A stretch of DNA of 37,985 nucleotides, taken from NCBI GenBank assembly GCA_000697335.1, contig JNEM01011766.1:1-37985 (forward strand), written 5' to 3'. Below, piece by piece: positions 1 to 11,619 of this stretch. The notes beneath the pieces are model-generated. The model did no database searches and was not told the DNA's origin. It saw only the letters and a program-made list of their open reading frames with translations. The stretch is from Conidiobolus incongruus B7586. Its lineage: Eukaryota > Entomophthoromycota > Entomophthoromycetes > Entomophthorales > Conidiobolaceae. Position 1 is the first letter of the stretch. Each line of letters opens with the position of its first letter. The translations under genes were made by a program, and so were the position numbers.

Positions 1-1900
1 AATTTTTTTTAATTATATAAAAAATTATTAATTGATTTTTTAATAAGTTTTTTTATTAAATAAATAAGAAAATTATCAATAAAGTTTATATTTTAAACTT
101 GAAAAATAAAATAAATCTTTTTAGTAATTTTTTTTATATAATATTATATCTATAAATCAGTTCATTCATTTTTTATATATATTTTTATATTTAAATTTAT
201 TTTTACTAATAAGGCATTTAAGTTTAAAGAATATATTAAGTTACTTATTAAACTCTATAGAATTATTTAATAAAATTAATTTTTTTATTAGTATTATTAT
301 AGCTTAGTTATAAACTTCTCTTATTATAAGCTTTTTATTAATTTTATTTTAATACATTTATTAATAAAATTTTAATTATTTTAGTTAAGATATTAATTTA
401 GTTTTTGAAATAAAAAATATGATTTTTTATAATAATTTGAAAAAATAATATTAAATATAAATTTGTTATATATGATTTATCTTAAAAAGATAGATTTTTA
501 TAGTTAAATATAAATATTAATAATAACTTAGGTTTAAAATTTATTAGATTTTATCTTTAATAAAAAATTAAAAAAGAGATTAATAATAATTATTATTATT
601 GCAAGTATAATAAACATAATTAAAATATAATAATAAGTAAAAATCTAATAAATAATAATAAAAAAAATAAAATAGATTTTTCTAAAATTGATTTTAGAAA
701 TAAAAAATAAAATATATAATTAAGGTTAAATAATTATAAATTAACTATAGGTTTAAATAACTATATATGATATTTTTTAAAAATATTGATTATATAAAAT
801 ATCATTATTATTAAGATTCTATAACCAAATCTTAATTTTTTTTAAAATAAGTTTAAAACCTATATAAAAAATATTTAACATAAATAATAAACTATATCAT
901 ATTAAATATAATTTATTTAAAAACAACGGAAGAATAATATTATCTTTTTTAATCTTATTAAACATCGGTTTACCAAATAATTAATTCTATAGTATAATTG
1001 TTTTTTTAAATCTTAAATAAAAGTTTATATCATTTTATTTGAATAACGGTCAATAAAGTCTATTAATATCAAAATATAAACTCTATTTAAAATATAATCT
1101 TTAATTAAATTTAGTATTTATGGTTTATTAGATAATATTAATTTAGTAATCAATTAATAATAAATTTAAAAAGTATTTGTTAATAAAGGATATTATCCTT
1201 AAATAAATTAGTAATTAATATCTTGATTTATATAGTTTAACTAGTTTTATTTTTAAAAAAATAAATATATATTTAATTATAATTTATTTAAAAATAATTA
1301 TTATATAGATTAATAAGGAAAATATTTTATAATATATAAATCCTTTCAAATAGGTATTTTATAAATAAGCGAATATAAATTTCTATAATAAATATTAATA
1401 ATATATATTATTTTTATTTAATTCTTGAAAGAAAATTAATTAATGGTAAATTTAATATTAATCTTTTAAAAATAAAAAATATTTAATAAAAATTCTTATT
1501 AGAATTTAAAAAAACCAATAATTTTATATGATAATTATTAAATATATAAATTTAATGTTATTAAATATTTTCTAATTGAAAATAAATAGAAACAATTAGC
1601 ATATCTAACATATTCTATAGATTATAACCTATAAAATTATGGTTGCTTTAGATAATTAAGAAATCAAATTATAGGAAATAAAATTTCTATAAAAAAATTC
1701 AATTGGTTTGTAATATTAAGTTTTAGTTTTTAATAAAAGAATGGTTTTTTAAGTGTTAAAAATTTGTTAACAGTATAGCAAAAAGTTATTAATAATAAAG
1801 TATTAATTTTATATTGTTTATTAATTTTTATAAATCATATATTGATATTTTTAATTATTTTTAATTTAAAATTTGTGCCTTTATTTAATTTCTGTATTAA
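1..1900 (+). mobile_element. A+T-saturated Ty1/copia-like retroelement fossil (tentative)
   Basis: This block has almost no G or C and no usable reading frame. Its part at about 820-1290 is clearly related to 34225-34690, so it is a repeat. Conceptual translation on the plus strand gives only ghosts of pol. One stretch, at about 1180-1290, resembles the copia segment after the integrase core (GY, then IY, then a K-rich stretch). Another, at about 1610-1720, resembles the start of the copia reverse transcriptase. The element is thoroughly broken, with many breaks, and appears old. No end repeats are visible and the left edge runs out of the window. The family assignment rests on weak pattern matching and could be wrong; that the block is a decayed repeat is surer. 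Confidence 0.5.
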
Positions 1901-1994
1901 TATTCTGAACTGTCAGTATTTTATCAAATTTAAAAAGCAATAAACACTTTATTCTAATATTTAAGTAATAAAATGAAAAATCAATGTGTGAGAA

Positions 1995-2960
1995 TTAATT
2001 GATTGATATTATTTCATAATTCGATTAATAATCCAGTCCCAACTTAAGTCAACCAAGTGTTAAACTTGAGGGTATGAATGGTGTCATCTTGGGCGTGAAT
2101 AAGCTCTTCTTGAATCAAGTCTTCAGCAGCAATAGTAGATCTATAGCCAAATTCGGTCCAGGAGGAGTGATCGAAGCATCCATAACCACATTCGCTATCT
2201 ACCCACCGCCTCTCAGTGTAAGATTCGACCAAGTGCTTGACGAATTGGTTGAAATCATGGTTGGTTTAATCATTAATGATACGAACTTTAGTATCCATAT
2301 GACCAATCATATCAAGTTGCATCAAGGTAACGATATCTCTATTTTATTGATGGTAAGCGTGGGCAATGTCGCTGGATCCTAATAATCCCATTTCTTCACC
2401 AGTATACCAGTGGAATTCAATGGTTCTCTTGAGCTTGATTCTGATTCTGGTCAAAGCACGAAAAGAACAAAAGGTTCTGGCGGAGCGAGAGGCATTATCT
2501 TCAGTATTGAGACTACTTCCTTTAAAAAGCATGGTGGATTTAATAACATCGATATGGCCACTAACAGCCATAATCTTATTAGTATAGAGGGAATATTCAA
2601 TATGAGTAATAATACTGAATTAGGTGAATTTATCCTGGAAGAGAGATATGGATTTATTCTTACCTTAACTTCTGGGAATTTGATGAGACTTATCATTTAT
2701 CAAGAGAGAAGGTGTGATACCATTGGCTTTTTTATTGAAGCGGTTGTTTCAGCTGTGTACCTTTTTAAAGAATTTTCTAGCGTTAGTCTTGCTCAAATCC
2801 CGATTGGCAGATCTAACTACAAATTGATACTGATATTGAGAGGAGTTTCAAAATGGCTAGTGGTAGAATCATAAGGAACAACACATTTGGCAAAAACTTG
2901 AACTTCTGCGATATTGACGAATCCAACCTTGTTCTTGTTTTATTAACATTTAATCGGTAA
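1995..2960 (-). pseudogene. Decayed M28 leucine aminopeptidase-like gene
   Basis: Read on the minus strand, this is a paralogue of the aminopeptidase at 4296-5379. Matching pieces in order include GFVNIAEV (compare RFVDVTDRE), NNRFNKKANG (NNRFYNTTDG), FTQFSIITHIE, VSGHIDVI (LGGHMDSL), FHWYTGEEMGLLGSSDIA, DMIGHMDTKV, and a tail ending DHSSWTEFGY then ELIHAQDDTI. The GEE pair, the DMIGH aspartate and the DH histidine survive, while GGHMD has become SGHID. Several frame changes and in-frame stops separate the pieces and no start codon or signal peptide remains, so it is not functional. The two copies differ at many wobble sites, so the duplication is not recent. It lies about 1.3 kb downstream of the better copy, on the same strand. 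Confidence 0.85.
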
Positions 2961-4295
2961 TCTACAATTGAAGAGTAATCTCTTTAAACTGTTTAAGGAA
3001 CAAAATTTCTATAATTGCAGAAATACTCAGCTAGCAAAAAATCTAAACACAAAAATGAAGAAAACTTCGTCTCCGCACTATAAAAGTGATGATAAGACCA
3101 ATTATATTCGAAGAGTGAATTTAATAATTCTTGTGCCATAAATATTATTTTGAGTCTTAATTCAAATAATGACTTCAATCTATTAAGTCATTTTCCAAAT
3201 TTGATGAAAAAGATGGTAAAATCAAATTATTTATATCTCTTATTTTGAGATTTATTAAAAACTTGATTTTCAACCAAATAGTACAAAATTTTGAAATCAT
3301 AACTAGAATGTTTGTGAATTCCAAGTTGTATATATTATTAACGAACTCTGTCTATTATAATTAATGAAGCTGAATGATGTTTTCAAAGGATTCAAATGAT
3401 ATTAGCATAAGATCAGTCTTATGCGCTTTAATTTTATCAAAATTTTCATTTAATAATTGTTTACTAGAAATATTTATATCATTCTTCTATCTTTCAAAAT
3501 ATTCCCATTAATCTTAGAAAGATTATTGGTATAAGGAGTTTGAAAGTAATATGAATTATTTTAAATATTGGATGCAATAAATAATTAAAATATAAAGTTG
3601 AGGATTATATTTAATTCTTAATACAAATAACCCTAATCTAATTGTCACTTAAATTCAAAAAAATGTACTTGAAAAAGTTGTCACTTAAAATTTGTTTATT
3701 ATCCATCTAATTATAGCCATAAAGTTTAACAATCTTAATAATCAAGTCTTTCATTAAATTTTAAATTATTTTACTGCATATAATATGCAATTTTACGTTT
3801 GGGAGATAATTTGATGTTAATTATAATTAATAAATTTTTTTGATACAATATTAAATGTGTATTACTATATTGAAAATTCACCGAGCTTCAATTTAGCATA
3901 CAACTGAATAGTAAAATCATATCTAAGTTGTAAGAAAGCTAAATCAATGATACCATGAAGTTAAATTATAAATAACATGAAACTAATTAAATACTATTAT
4001 TGATAATATATATTTAAATTTGATTACAAGTTAATTCATATAAATTTAATTCTATGAATAAAGTAAATACATTTTAATAGTACTTTTATATTTTTAAAAT
4101 TTAGAAATATATTAAATTCATTTTTATTGACGATATAATTGATATTGATATTTCAAAAGATAAATGGGTGTCATACTTTAACTGCTAAATAATCATACAA
4201 TATAAAATTCTAATATATATTTTTGAATAACAAAATTACATATATTTTTTTAATTTATTAATATTTTATATTATTTGCATAATATATAAATATGA
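2961..4295. other. Intergenic A+T-rich DNA between the two aminopeptidase copies
   Basis: I see no gene here. A 61-codon minus-strand frame at 2993-3178 matches neither aminopeptidase nor any family I recognise. The sequence is simple A+T-rich DNA without obvious repeats. Confidence 0.5.
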
Positions 4296-5379
4296 TTAAT
4301 TAGTAGGTTCTCCAATTTCAACAAGTAAGAAGTAACAATTCTAACGAAAGTGTACCATCTGTTGAAGTCAACAATATCGATAGTATCGTTTTGAGTGTGA
4401 AAGAGTTCTTCTTGGATGATGTCTTCGGCAGGGAGAGCAGCTCTATACCATAATTCAGTCCAAGGAAAGTGATCTGAGCAAGTGTAGCCACATCCACCAT
4501 CAACCCATTCAGCATTAGTGTAAGTTTCGACTAAACACTTGAAGAATTCGTTGAGTTCGGGATTAGTGTAGTCCTTATTGATTTGAACTTTAGAGTCTAA
4601 GTGGCCAACCATATCGACTTTCATCATGGTGACGACATTCTTGCCTTGATTGTAGTAGGACTGGGCAATATCATGAGATCCCAACAAACCCATTTCTTCA
4701 CCAGCGTACCAATGGAATTCAAGGGTTCTCTTGGGTCTGAAGCGAGTTTCAGTCAAAACTCTGAAAGCTTCCATGATGGCAGACGAACCTGAAGCATTAT
4801 CTTCGGCACCGGGAGCTCTTCCAGTTTCGGGATGCGGGTAGTTAAGGAATCCATATGACCACCAAGGATGACAATTTGATCGGGGTAGATAGATCCATCA
4901 ATGTGAGCAATGATACTGGATTGAGGGAATTTGTGCTTGAATAGGGAAGCAGAAGCTTTTCTGCCATATCTTCTGGCGTATCTGGTGGCTTCTTGATGAA
5001 TCCGGTTAGAAGCACCAACACCATCGGTAGTATTGTAGAAGCGATTGTTCCAGCTGGACATCTTGGTGACAAATTGCTTAGCTCTGTCACAGCTTAATTC
5101 ACTAAGGACACGGAAAGCAGCTTTGAGATATCTGACCTTTTTGGGGATTTGATAGTTGCTTGGAATGGCAGCAGGAGCAGCAGATCTAGCCATAATCTCG
5201 CGATCAGTAACATCGACAAATCTGACCTTGTTTCTTAGTAAATCAGAGATTTGCTCAGTGGCATACCATTGTGGGGCAACATCAGCACCCAATTGAAGTA
5301 AGCGATCGGCCTCAGAAGATCGAGAAAAGACGGAAGAGGCCAAGAAGAATAAACTGACCAGATTACCTGAGAACTTCAT
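4296..5379 (-). CDS. Secreted M28 leucine aminopeptidase-like zinc peptidase, frame interrupted twice
   Basis: A secreted metallo-aminopeptidase of family M28 (fungal leucine aminopeptidase type) that removes N-terminal residues from peptides using two zinc ions. The chosen start at 5379 gives a signal peptide, MKFSGNLVSLFFLASSVFS. An in-frame upstream ATG at 5439 lies before a TATA box and is unlikely to be used. A propeptide-like region follows, then the catalytic domain. All expected zinc and catalytic positions are visible: GGHMDS, APGAEDNASG, GEEMGLLGS, VDMVGHLDS and SDHFPWTE. Two frame changes interrupt it. Between GGHMDS and LNYPHPETGRAPG (about 4846-4852) one base appears missing. Near the C terminus (about 4318-4325) another missing base would restore an ending VEIGEPTN with a stop at 4296-4298; without it the frame runs to 4271. 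Both fall in short runs of equal bases, so they may be assembly errors or early decay. There are no introns. Full length would be about 360 residues, normal for the family. Confidence 0.85.
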
Positions 5380-5427
5380 TTTGCAAATAATATATAATAT
5401 TGAAGAGTTACTCTCTTGAATTTGGGG

Positions 5428-5434
5428 CTTTATA
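5428..5434 (-). promoter_or_regulatory. TATA box of the aminopeptidase gene
   Basis: On the minus strand the sequence reads GCATATAAAGCCCC about 50 bases before the ATG at 5379. It supports that ATG, rather than the in-frame ATG at 5439, as the start. Confidence 0.5.
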
Positions 5435-5439
5435 TGCAC

Positions 5440-6967
5440 TCATTTTATTAATTCTCAGGGATTTTCATTCGCTCCAATTTCCAAAACTTTGAAAATTCGA
5501 GGATTGTGTGTAAATTGATTGTATTAGTAAAATTTTATATTGTGAGGGAAACATATATCTTACATTTCAACATATATATATAATACTCACATTAGTAAAC
5601 GTCATTGCTCTTTGATAAAGTATATTATAACAAATTTTGTATTTGTATACATAATATATTTTTTTCATTCCACACTAGGATTTATATTATATTATTATAA
5701 CCTCTAATTCACAAAATATTAATAGATCTTAGTAGAAATAAGCTAATTTCACTCAATAATTTCTTAATTCCAACAAAATATTCTCTCCGTTAAGCATATA
5801 TCATATATAATATTAAGTCCCAATTGGGTATTATCAGAAAAACTCGTTAGTTTTTGTTTTGACATTGGATGCTTAAGATTATCCATTTAACTATTATATG
5901 CATTATGATAAAGAAATTTTCAATTATATTGACTAAATTAATGTGGAAAAGGTGCTGATAATTTTAAAAATATGAATTTTTTTTCATATTAAATAATATT
6001 TTATTCAACTGTTACAGAATATCAAATTCAACGAGGTTAGATTATTCGTTTTAAAATTAAAAGTTTCATCATTAATAAAATATGAAAATTAGTAAATATT
6101 ATAACTAGAATCAATATCTTAAAATAAATATTGTAAAATATGTTTTTAGCTATGTTTTTAATGATATTGAACACATATCCTCTGATTGATCTATTACCAG
6201 AATTCCTGCTGATTTATATACCTTATCATATCTATATCCACATAATATTTGTATTGTTGATTTGATAAAAATTTGTTAAATATATTTTGAATCGCATTAA
6301 GGATATTTAGTTTCTTAAATACATGATTAATAAATTTCAATCCAAATCCTGATTTTATTATATTATGTACTCTAATATCCAGTAAGCCTGTACTTGATGA
6401 GATATAATTATATATTTCAAAAATATATTTATTGTAAGATATTAAAGAATTAAATCCTTTTTTAAATAGGAAACTGTAAAGTATATTTAAAATAAGAGAT
6501 ATTTTAATATTGCAAGTTATCCAACTTATTTACAGGATTAGTTTGATGTTAAAGATAAAGATCACAAAAATCAATATGTAATAAATTGTAAAAATCAATT
6601 ATAATAAGAACAGAATTGTTATTTAAAATTTCTTCTCTCAAAGAACATACTTTATCACTTCAGAATAAACTTTTGAAACCGTCTATGTTATTTTAAATCA
6701 TCTGTTATATATATTGTGGCAAGTGATTATTACTGAATATAATGGCTGAATATTAAATAAAATGATTTGATCTGATTTGGTGATTTGACAAATGTTTCAA
6801 TATAATCCAATTAAATTATATTAATTGACTAATTTTAGTTTGGCTGATTTTGTACGTGAGTTCATCAAATTTACTATATTGATTGAATTTTCATTTAAAT
6901 TGGTTTTGGCCTTTGTTTGAATGTACATTATGTCAGCTATTATTACTTGATGAAACTTTAAGTGCAT
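5440..6967. other. Divergent intergenic region
   Basis: This stretch separates the minus-strand aminopeptidase from the plus-strand GPI-protein gene, so it should hold both promoters. I see no coding frame, no RNA gene and no repeat, only A+T-rich DNA with many TATATA tracts. Confidence 0.5.
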
Positions 6968-6975
6968 TATATAAA
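6968..6975 (+). promoter_or_regulatory. TATA box of the GPI-protein gene
   Basis: TATATAAA lies about 56 bases before the ATG at 7031, a plausible core-promoter distance. TATA-like strings are common in this A+T-rich DNA, so confidence is modest. Confidence 0.4.
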
Positions 6976-7030
6976 TTTACTCTTAGCGATATTTGACAAG
7001 ATTTCTTGAAATTTTAGTAATATTGAAAAA

Positions 7031-7894
7031 ATGAAACTGATTAACAATTCAAATTTATATCTAATAATCTTAATTTTGTTAAGCCCAACTTTATCGCAAC
7101 AGGTTAATAATCATCCAATTCCCGATTCCGCTGGTTCTACAGATACTGGGAGTTTATCTGGCTCTGCAGCCTCGCCTGGATTTTCTGGTTCGGCTTCCTC
7201 GCCAGGTTCCACTTCTGCCGGTTTTTCTGGCTCTTCGGGTTCTCCAAGTCCTACATCACCTAACTCTTCTCAATGTACGGATTCATGTAGTAGTTTTATG
7301 GATGTCATGTGCTATGCCAAATGTGAAGTATTAAACTTGATTTTCACAAATTCTTTTTTGCATAATACTGGGTTGGATAAAATTGTAGGCTCCTACTTAG
7401 GATCGAATTCTATGCCAGTACAAACCTCGATCCCGACACCATCATCTACTCTTAGGTCGGTAGATCCTGATTCAACCATTTCATATCCTCATTCAACTTC
7501 AATTGGGCGCTCCAAATCGATTAATCCTCATAAATTAACTCCATCAGGTACTCTCTCAAATGATCCATTTACCAGAACCGATTTCACTTCAATTCCTGCT
7601 GAAACTTTTGACTTACCATCATCATCCTCATCTGGATCTGGCAATTTGCAAACTTCTACACCAAAATCTTCAGGTATTTCTCTTACAGCAGTTACTTCAT
7701 CATCATCAGGTCACACTACTAATGGTATAACCACAACCTCAGCTTCCACTACAACATCGGCCACAACCAAAAGTGCCGCAACGACAACTCTATCACCTGG
7801 CTCACTATTCCTTTATAATAAGAATTCGAATTCCATTCGAATTTCGTATCATTACTTAATTACTGTTGCTTCATTATTGGTTATTACAATTTAA
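7031..7894 (+). CDS. Ser/Thr-rich secreted protein, probably GPI-anchored
   Basis: A 287-residue single-exon protein with the architecture of a fungal cell-surface or cell-wall mannoprotein. Residues 1-23 form a signal peptide (basic N terminus, then LYLIILILLSPTLSQQ). Residues 30-80 are a Ser/Gly/Pro-rich segment with repeated SGSA and SPG units. A small cysteine-bearing block follows (QCTDSCSSFMDVMCYAKCE), then a long Ser/Thr/Pro-rich stalk likely to be O-glycosylated, ending in a TTTSAT-type run. The last residues (YHYLITVASLLVITI) are a hydrophobic tail ending at the stop, typical of a GPI-attachment signal. The four-cysteine block (CTDSC, then MCYAKC) is too small to assign to a CFEM or other named domain. 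Codon use is richer in C than the flanks, which supports real coding. No enzymatic function can be inferred. Confidence 0.85.
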   Translation: MKLINNSNLYLIILILLSPTLSQQVNNHPIPDSAGSTDTGSLSGSAASPGFSGSASSPGSTSAGFSGSSGSPSPTSPNSSQCTDSCSSFMDVMCYAKCEVLNLIFTNSFLHNTGLDKIVGSYLGSNSMPVQTSIPTPSSTLRSVDPDSTISYPHSTSIGRSKSINPHKLTPSGTLSNDPFTRTDFTSIPAETFDLPSSSSSGSGNLQTSTPKSSGISLTAVTSSSSGHTTNGITTTSASTTTSATTKSAATTTLSPGSLFLYNKNSNSIRISYHYLITVASLLVITI

Positions 7895-9437
7895 TCATCT
7901 CTCATAACAATTTTAATAAAACTTAGAATCAATTCTAATTTATCATATGGTATTATTAATATAATTGAATGTTGAACTGTGAAATTTTAATACATATACT
8001 TGAATTAGCATAGAATCTAATTGATTCCTTTGAAACAATTTTTAAGGGCGAAATACTAATATTTAAATATAGTATAAAATAAATAAATATCAATATTATT
8101 GTGATTATTTAATCAAATCAAAATAATAATTAGTTTCATAAATAACCCAACATTTAATATTAATCAATTCAATAGTTTCATTATAATATAAGTGTACAAT
8201 CCACTAATATTATATACATTTAATAATCAAATAAATATTGTAGCTTTTTCAAATACTAAATAACAATTATAGATAACATTCAAATTTTGATGAGATATAC
8301 ATTTCAAGTTATCCACAAATAGAAAAATAAATATGAAAAATTAATTCAAAGTTCAAATATTACAATATTTGTTTAATTATTAAAAATATATAATTTTTAA
8401 CACGTTCACAGATTGTATTTTTAAAGCAATTATTAGATTATTGAATAAGCTTAATTTAAAATAGTTTTATTATTAAAGCAGATCAAATAAATGATTCTTT
8501 TCTACTTAATGGTTTCATATTATAATAATCACAATCAAGTTAGCTGTTAATTACTTCGATTTTACATTGCATTCTAATAATCAATTTTTTGAATATTTTT
8601 TAACTACAAAATATTTGATTTGAATAACAATCTAGAACCTAATTTTAATATTTCATTTTATCCGAATATTGTTAAAATAGCTAAGAATAGCATTAAACAT
8701 ATTTCAAAATCTCATTCAATTGAAAAATAGAGTAAAATCTTTAATATATATATTTAATGAGCCTTTTAAATATTTTTTTAAGAAAAATAGGTTATTCATT
8801 CAAATATTTCCTGTTTTTACTGATCATGAAAATTTGGAAAAAATCAATATTATTATGAATTACAAAAAAGTTGAATGTTAACTGTGTATGAATTTGATTA
8901 TCAATGGAATATTTGAATCATAATTTGCTAGATATATGATTTTGATATATTTATCTGATCATTTAATTATTGTTTCTTTGTTATTAACTTACAATATATT
9001 CAAATAACTTATTTTACCAATAGAATGCTCTTATCGTCCTTTGCTAAGACGTATACTGAGCACTAAATACCTATTATGTTCCTAATTGGATCGAATGTTC
9101 TCACAGAATAATGTAAGATTTGGGCTAATGTTTATTTATAATTTCAAATAAACGCCCGTAAATACCTATTCATATATCTCTTTTTACCATTATCGAACTT
9201 TATTTGATAGAATATTATTATGAATTTGATATTATTAAAATATCTATAAATCAATTTACCTCACTAAAACTCTTATTAAATTAAAAATAAATTCAATTTT
9301 TCAATATTTATTATAGTCAATAGGATATCAGAAATAATAGTGTATTAAGAGTTAATATTTTCACAATTTTTCAAATTGTTGATAATATATAACCAGAGTT
9401 TGAAAAGGAATAATGGAAATCCTGTAAGCAAATAAAT
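7895..9437. other. Intergenic A+T-rich DNA
   Basis: I see no gene here. The only structured item is the hairpin at 9122-9157, annotated separately. The segment around 9020-9170 is slightly less A+T-rich than its surroundings but has no coding frame that I can recognise. Confidence 0.5.
9122..9157. repeat. Interrupted inverted repeat (hairpin)
   Basis: GTTTATTT at 9130-9137 pairs perfectly with AAATAAAC at 9146-9153 across an 8-base loop. Beyond a 4-base bulge (TAAT), GGGC at 9122-9125 pairs with GCCC at 9154-9157. It may be a remnant of a small inverted-repeat element or a transcript 3' end; nothing decides between them. Confidence 0.5.
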
Positions 9438-10591
9438 ATGGCTCAATATAAACTATTCTTTAAAAATAAATCTATAGAAAATCAAATAAGTAGATTAGTA
9501 TGCCACTGGAAGCTCAATTCAATCAAAGAGAGAGTTCAAAATATACTAAAGTTGTATAAGTTTACCTCCGGACAACTTAAACCAAATTATAGTAAAATTT
9601 TATCAATTCAACCAATTATTCTGTTATTTCGAATATTACTAGAGAGGATGCTACTTTGAACTAGATTCTTATCCTCCTTTCCATGCCATAAGTTTTCCAG
9701 GTATCTCAAGTAAATATTTATTATATTGACCATTTGTATTTGTTAGTTTGAAGGTGTTGCACAAGTTTTGGAGGTAAGAAAATTTGTGAAATTAGCTATA
9801 TGTATTGATTAACTATTGTAATTATACCAATTGAACTAAATATTTTGTATAATTTTAGTCAAAATAAATCAAAGAATTGTTTATTTACCAGATTTAACAG
9901 CTTTTAAACCAAGCAAAGTAGCTACTTTGAGAGACTATGAAGTTTTTATTGAGATTGAACTCTTGATTGCACTTAATATATTCAATGAAGAAACTGTTCA
10001 AGTCATTATCAATCCAGCTACTACCTATGTAATGTTGAGTAAACTTTACGTTCTTAAGGGTGGATACGTTCTACAGAGTGCTGTAGGCTGGTATTAGACT
10101 GTATTTTGATTCAAATTGCCAAACATTGAGATATGAAAACCTTACATTTGGTGAGTTATCAAGAACAAGTTGAAGGGTTCAAAACTACTGGAGCTGGTGT
10201 GGTTTTGAGTACCGAAGATGGAACTAAGTTCATTGGATAGTTTGAAAGGATTACTAATTGAAAGCTTGCATATGATGTCATTAGTGCATTCGGAGGCGAC
10301 TTTGACTTAAAAATCACAAGAGTAAGACATCATGGTCTAATCTTCCATTATGGAGTATTGGAAGGTTTAATCATGGTAGTTGATACACTTGAACTTGTGA
10401 ATAGAAATATCAACTATTCTGGATTTGAACTAATCAAATATTTCAAATATATAGGTATGAAGGAATCTGCTGAATCTATTGATCTTGGAGCTCTTACTGG
10501 TAATGAATACGGATGTGATAAAACACCTGAAGCTATTGAACATTCTAAAAAAGATGGTGGAGATGGAAAAGTTACATTAGTTCATACCTGA
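9438..10591 (+). pseudogene. Decayed MDR-family NADPH reductase (enoyl reductase / quinone oxidoreductase type)
   Basis: Pieces of a medium-chain dehydrogenase/reductase appear in the correct order. They are an N-terminal part with a damaged SPINPSDI-like segment near 9590-9640, PPFHAISFPG then FEGVAQVLE around 9672-9773, and YLPDLTAFKPSKVATLRDYEV at about 9886. NPATTYVMLSKLYVLKGGYVLQSAV follows near 10020-10085, then IQIAKH, and VVLSTEDGT near 10200. The C terminus is HHGLIFHYGVLEG, VVDTLELVNRNINYSGFELIKYF, and finally GKVTLVHT ending at 10591. Two intron-like gaps (about 9701-9746 and 9774-9858) interrupt it, so the gene decayed in place rather than through a cDNA copy. In-frame stops include TAG where Gln is expected (FIG-stop-FERITN) and TGA where Trp is plausible (KH-stop-DMKT), besides frame changes. 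The gene would have reduced an enoyl or quinone substrate with NADPH, possibly like mitochondrial 2-enoyl thioester reductase. The exact subfamily is uncertain. Confidence 0.75.
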
Positions 10592-11619
10592 AGTAATCGG
10601 GAAAATCAATTTTGATCATAAATGAATAAAATTATATTTTTATTTAATAAATAAATTCAATATTTGTATTAATAACTAAATAGTAATATATTCAATAAAT
10701 GTATTAATAAATATTTTTACAATGTATTTATATAATCGATATATAATTGATTAGAAAATTCTCAATAAATTATAATCTATTTGTCCACTATAATATTTTT
10801 GAAAATTCATTACGATTTTAATTTTAATATTGTTTATAGAGAGAAGACAATTTCAATATAAGCAACACATATTATTCAAATCTATATCTTCATTTTCAAA
10901 TAATGTATAATTTTAATTATTAAAATTTCCAGATATATATATATAATAAGTAATAATTAATAAATTAATTCGCAAACTTACAATAATATTCATAATTCCA
11001 CAACCTATACTACTCTATAATAGAATCTGGCTAATTTGAGATTGATTTGAATATTTAGCATCAATAAACAATTAATATAGTCAGGACAATTAACAATATA
11101 TTATAACTTATTTTCAAATCTCATTTTAATTGATAGAGTTATTGGTAGTTTGAAAAGGTATTATAATTCATTTTTAATTTGATATGAAATGTTCTTCAAA
11201 TATTATATAAATTTTATTGAATTGCTTTTACATTATTTAAATAATGAAAATCCCAATATTAAATTAGACATGTTGTATTATATATTTTACCAATTAGAGA
11301 GCCTATATTTAAATTTTCGCCAATCAAGGATTTAGTTTGAAAAACTCGAAATCCACCAATCAATTCCTATTGTCAATTTCAACACAAATTCCAATTGATT
11401 GGATAAGAATCACACAAAAATTATCCTCACCCATAAACCTAATTAATTGGTTAAATTATGATTGATATTTCTGGTAACGCGTTAAATAAAGTATATCGCG
11501 TTTTAAATCTCAAAGAGGTCATTTAACTCAGTAATTAAAAAAATAGCAATAATTTAATAATAATAATAACATATAAAAAACAATTAGCTTTGGATATTAT
11601 AATACTTTTGAAACCAACT
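10592..11619. other. Intergenic A+T-rich DNA upstream of CTF18
   Basis: I see no gene here. The last 250 bases should contain the CTF18 promoter. A slightly less A+T-rich patch at about 11320-11520 lies just upstream and may be regulatory, but no recognisable site stands out. Confidence 0.45.

Noticed and set aside
11590-11619. CTF18 start at 11590
   Set aside because: The codon there is TTG, not ATG. The first ATG in frame is at 11620.
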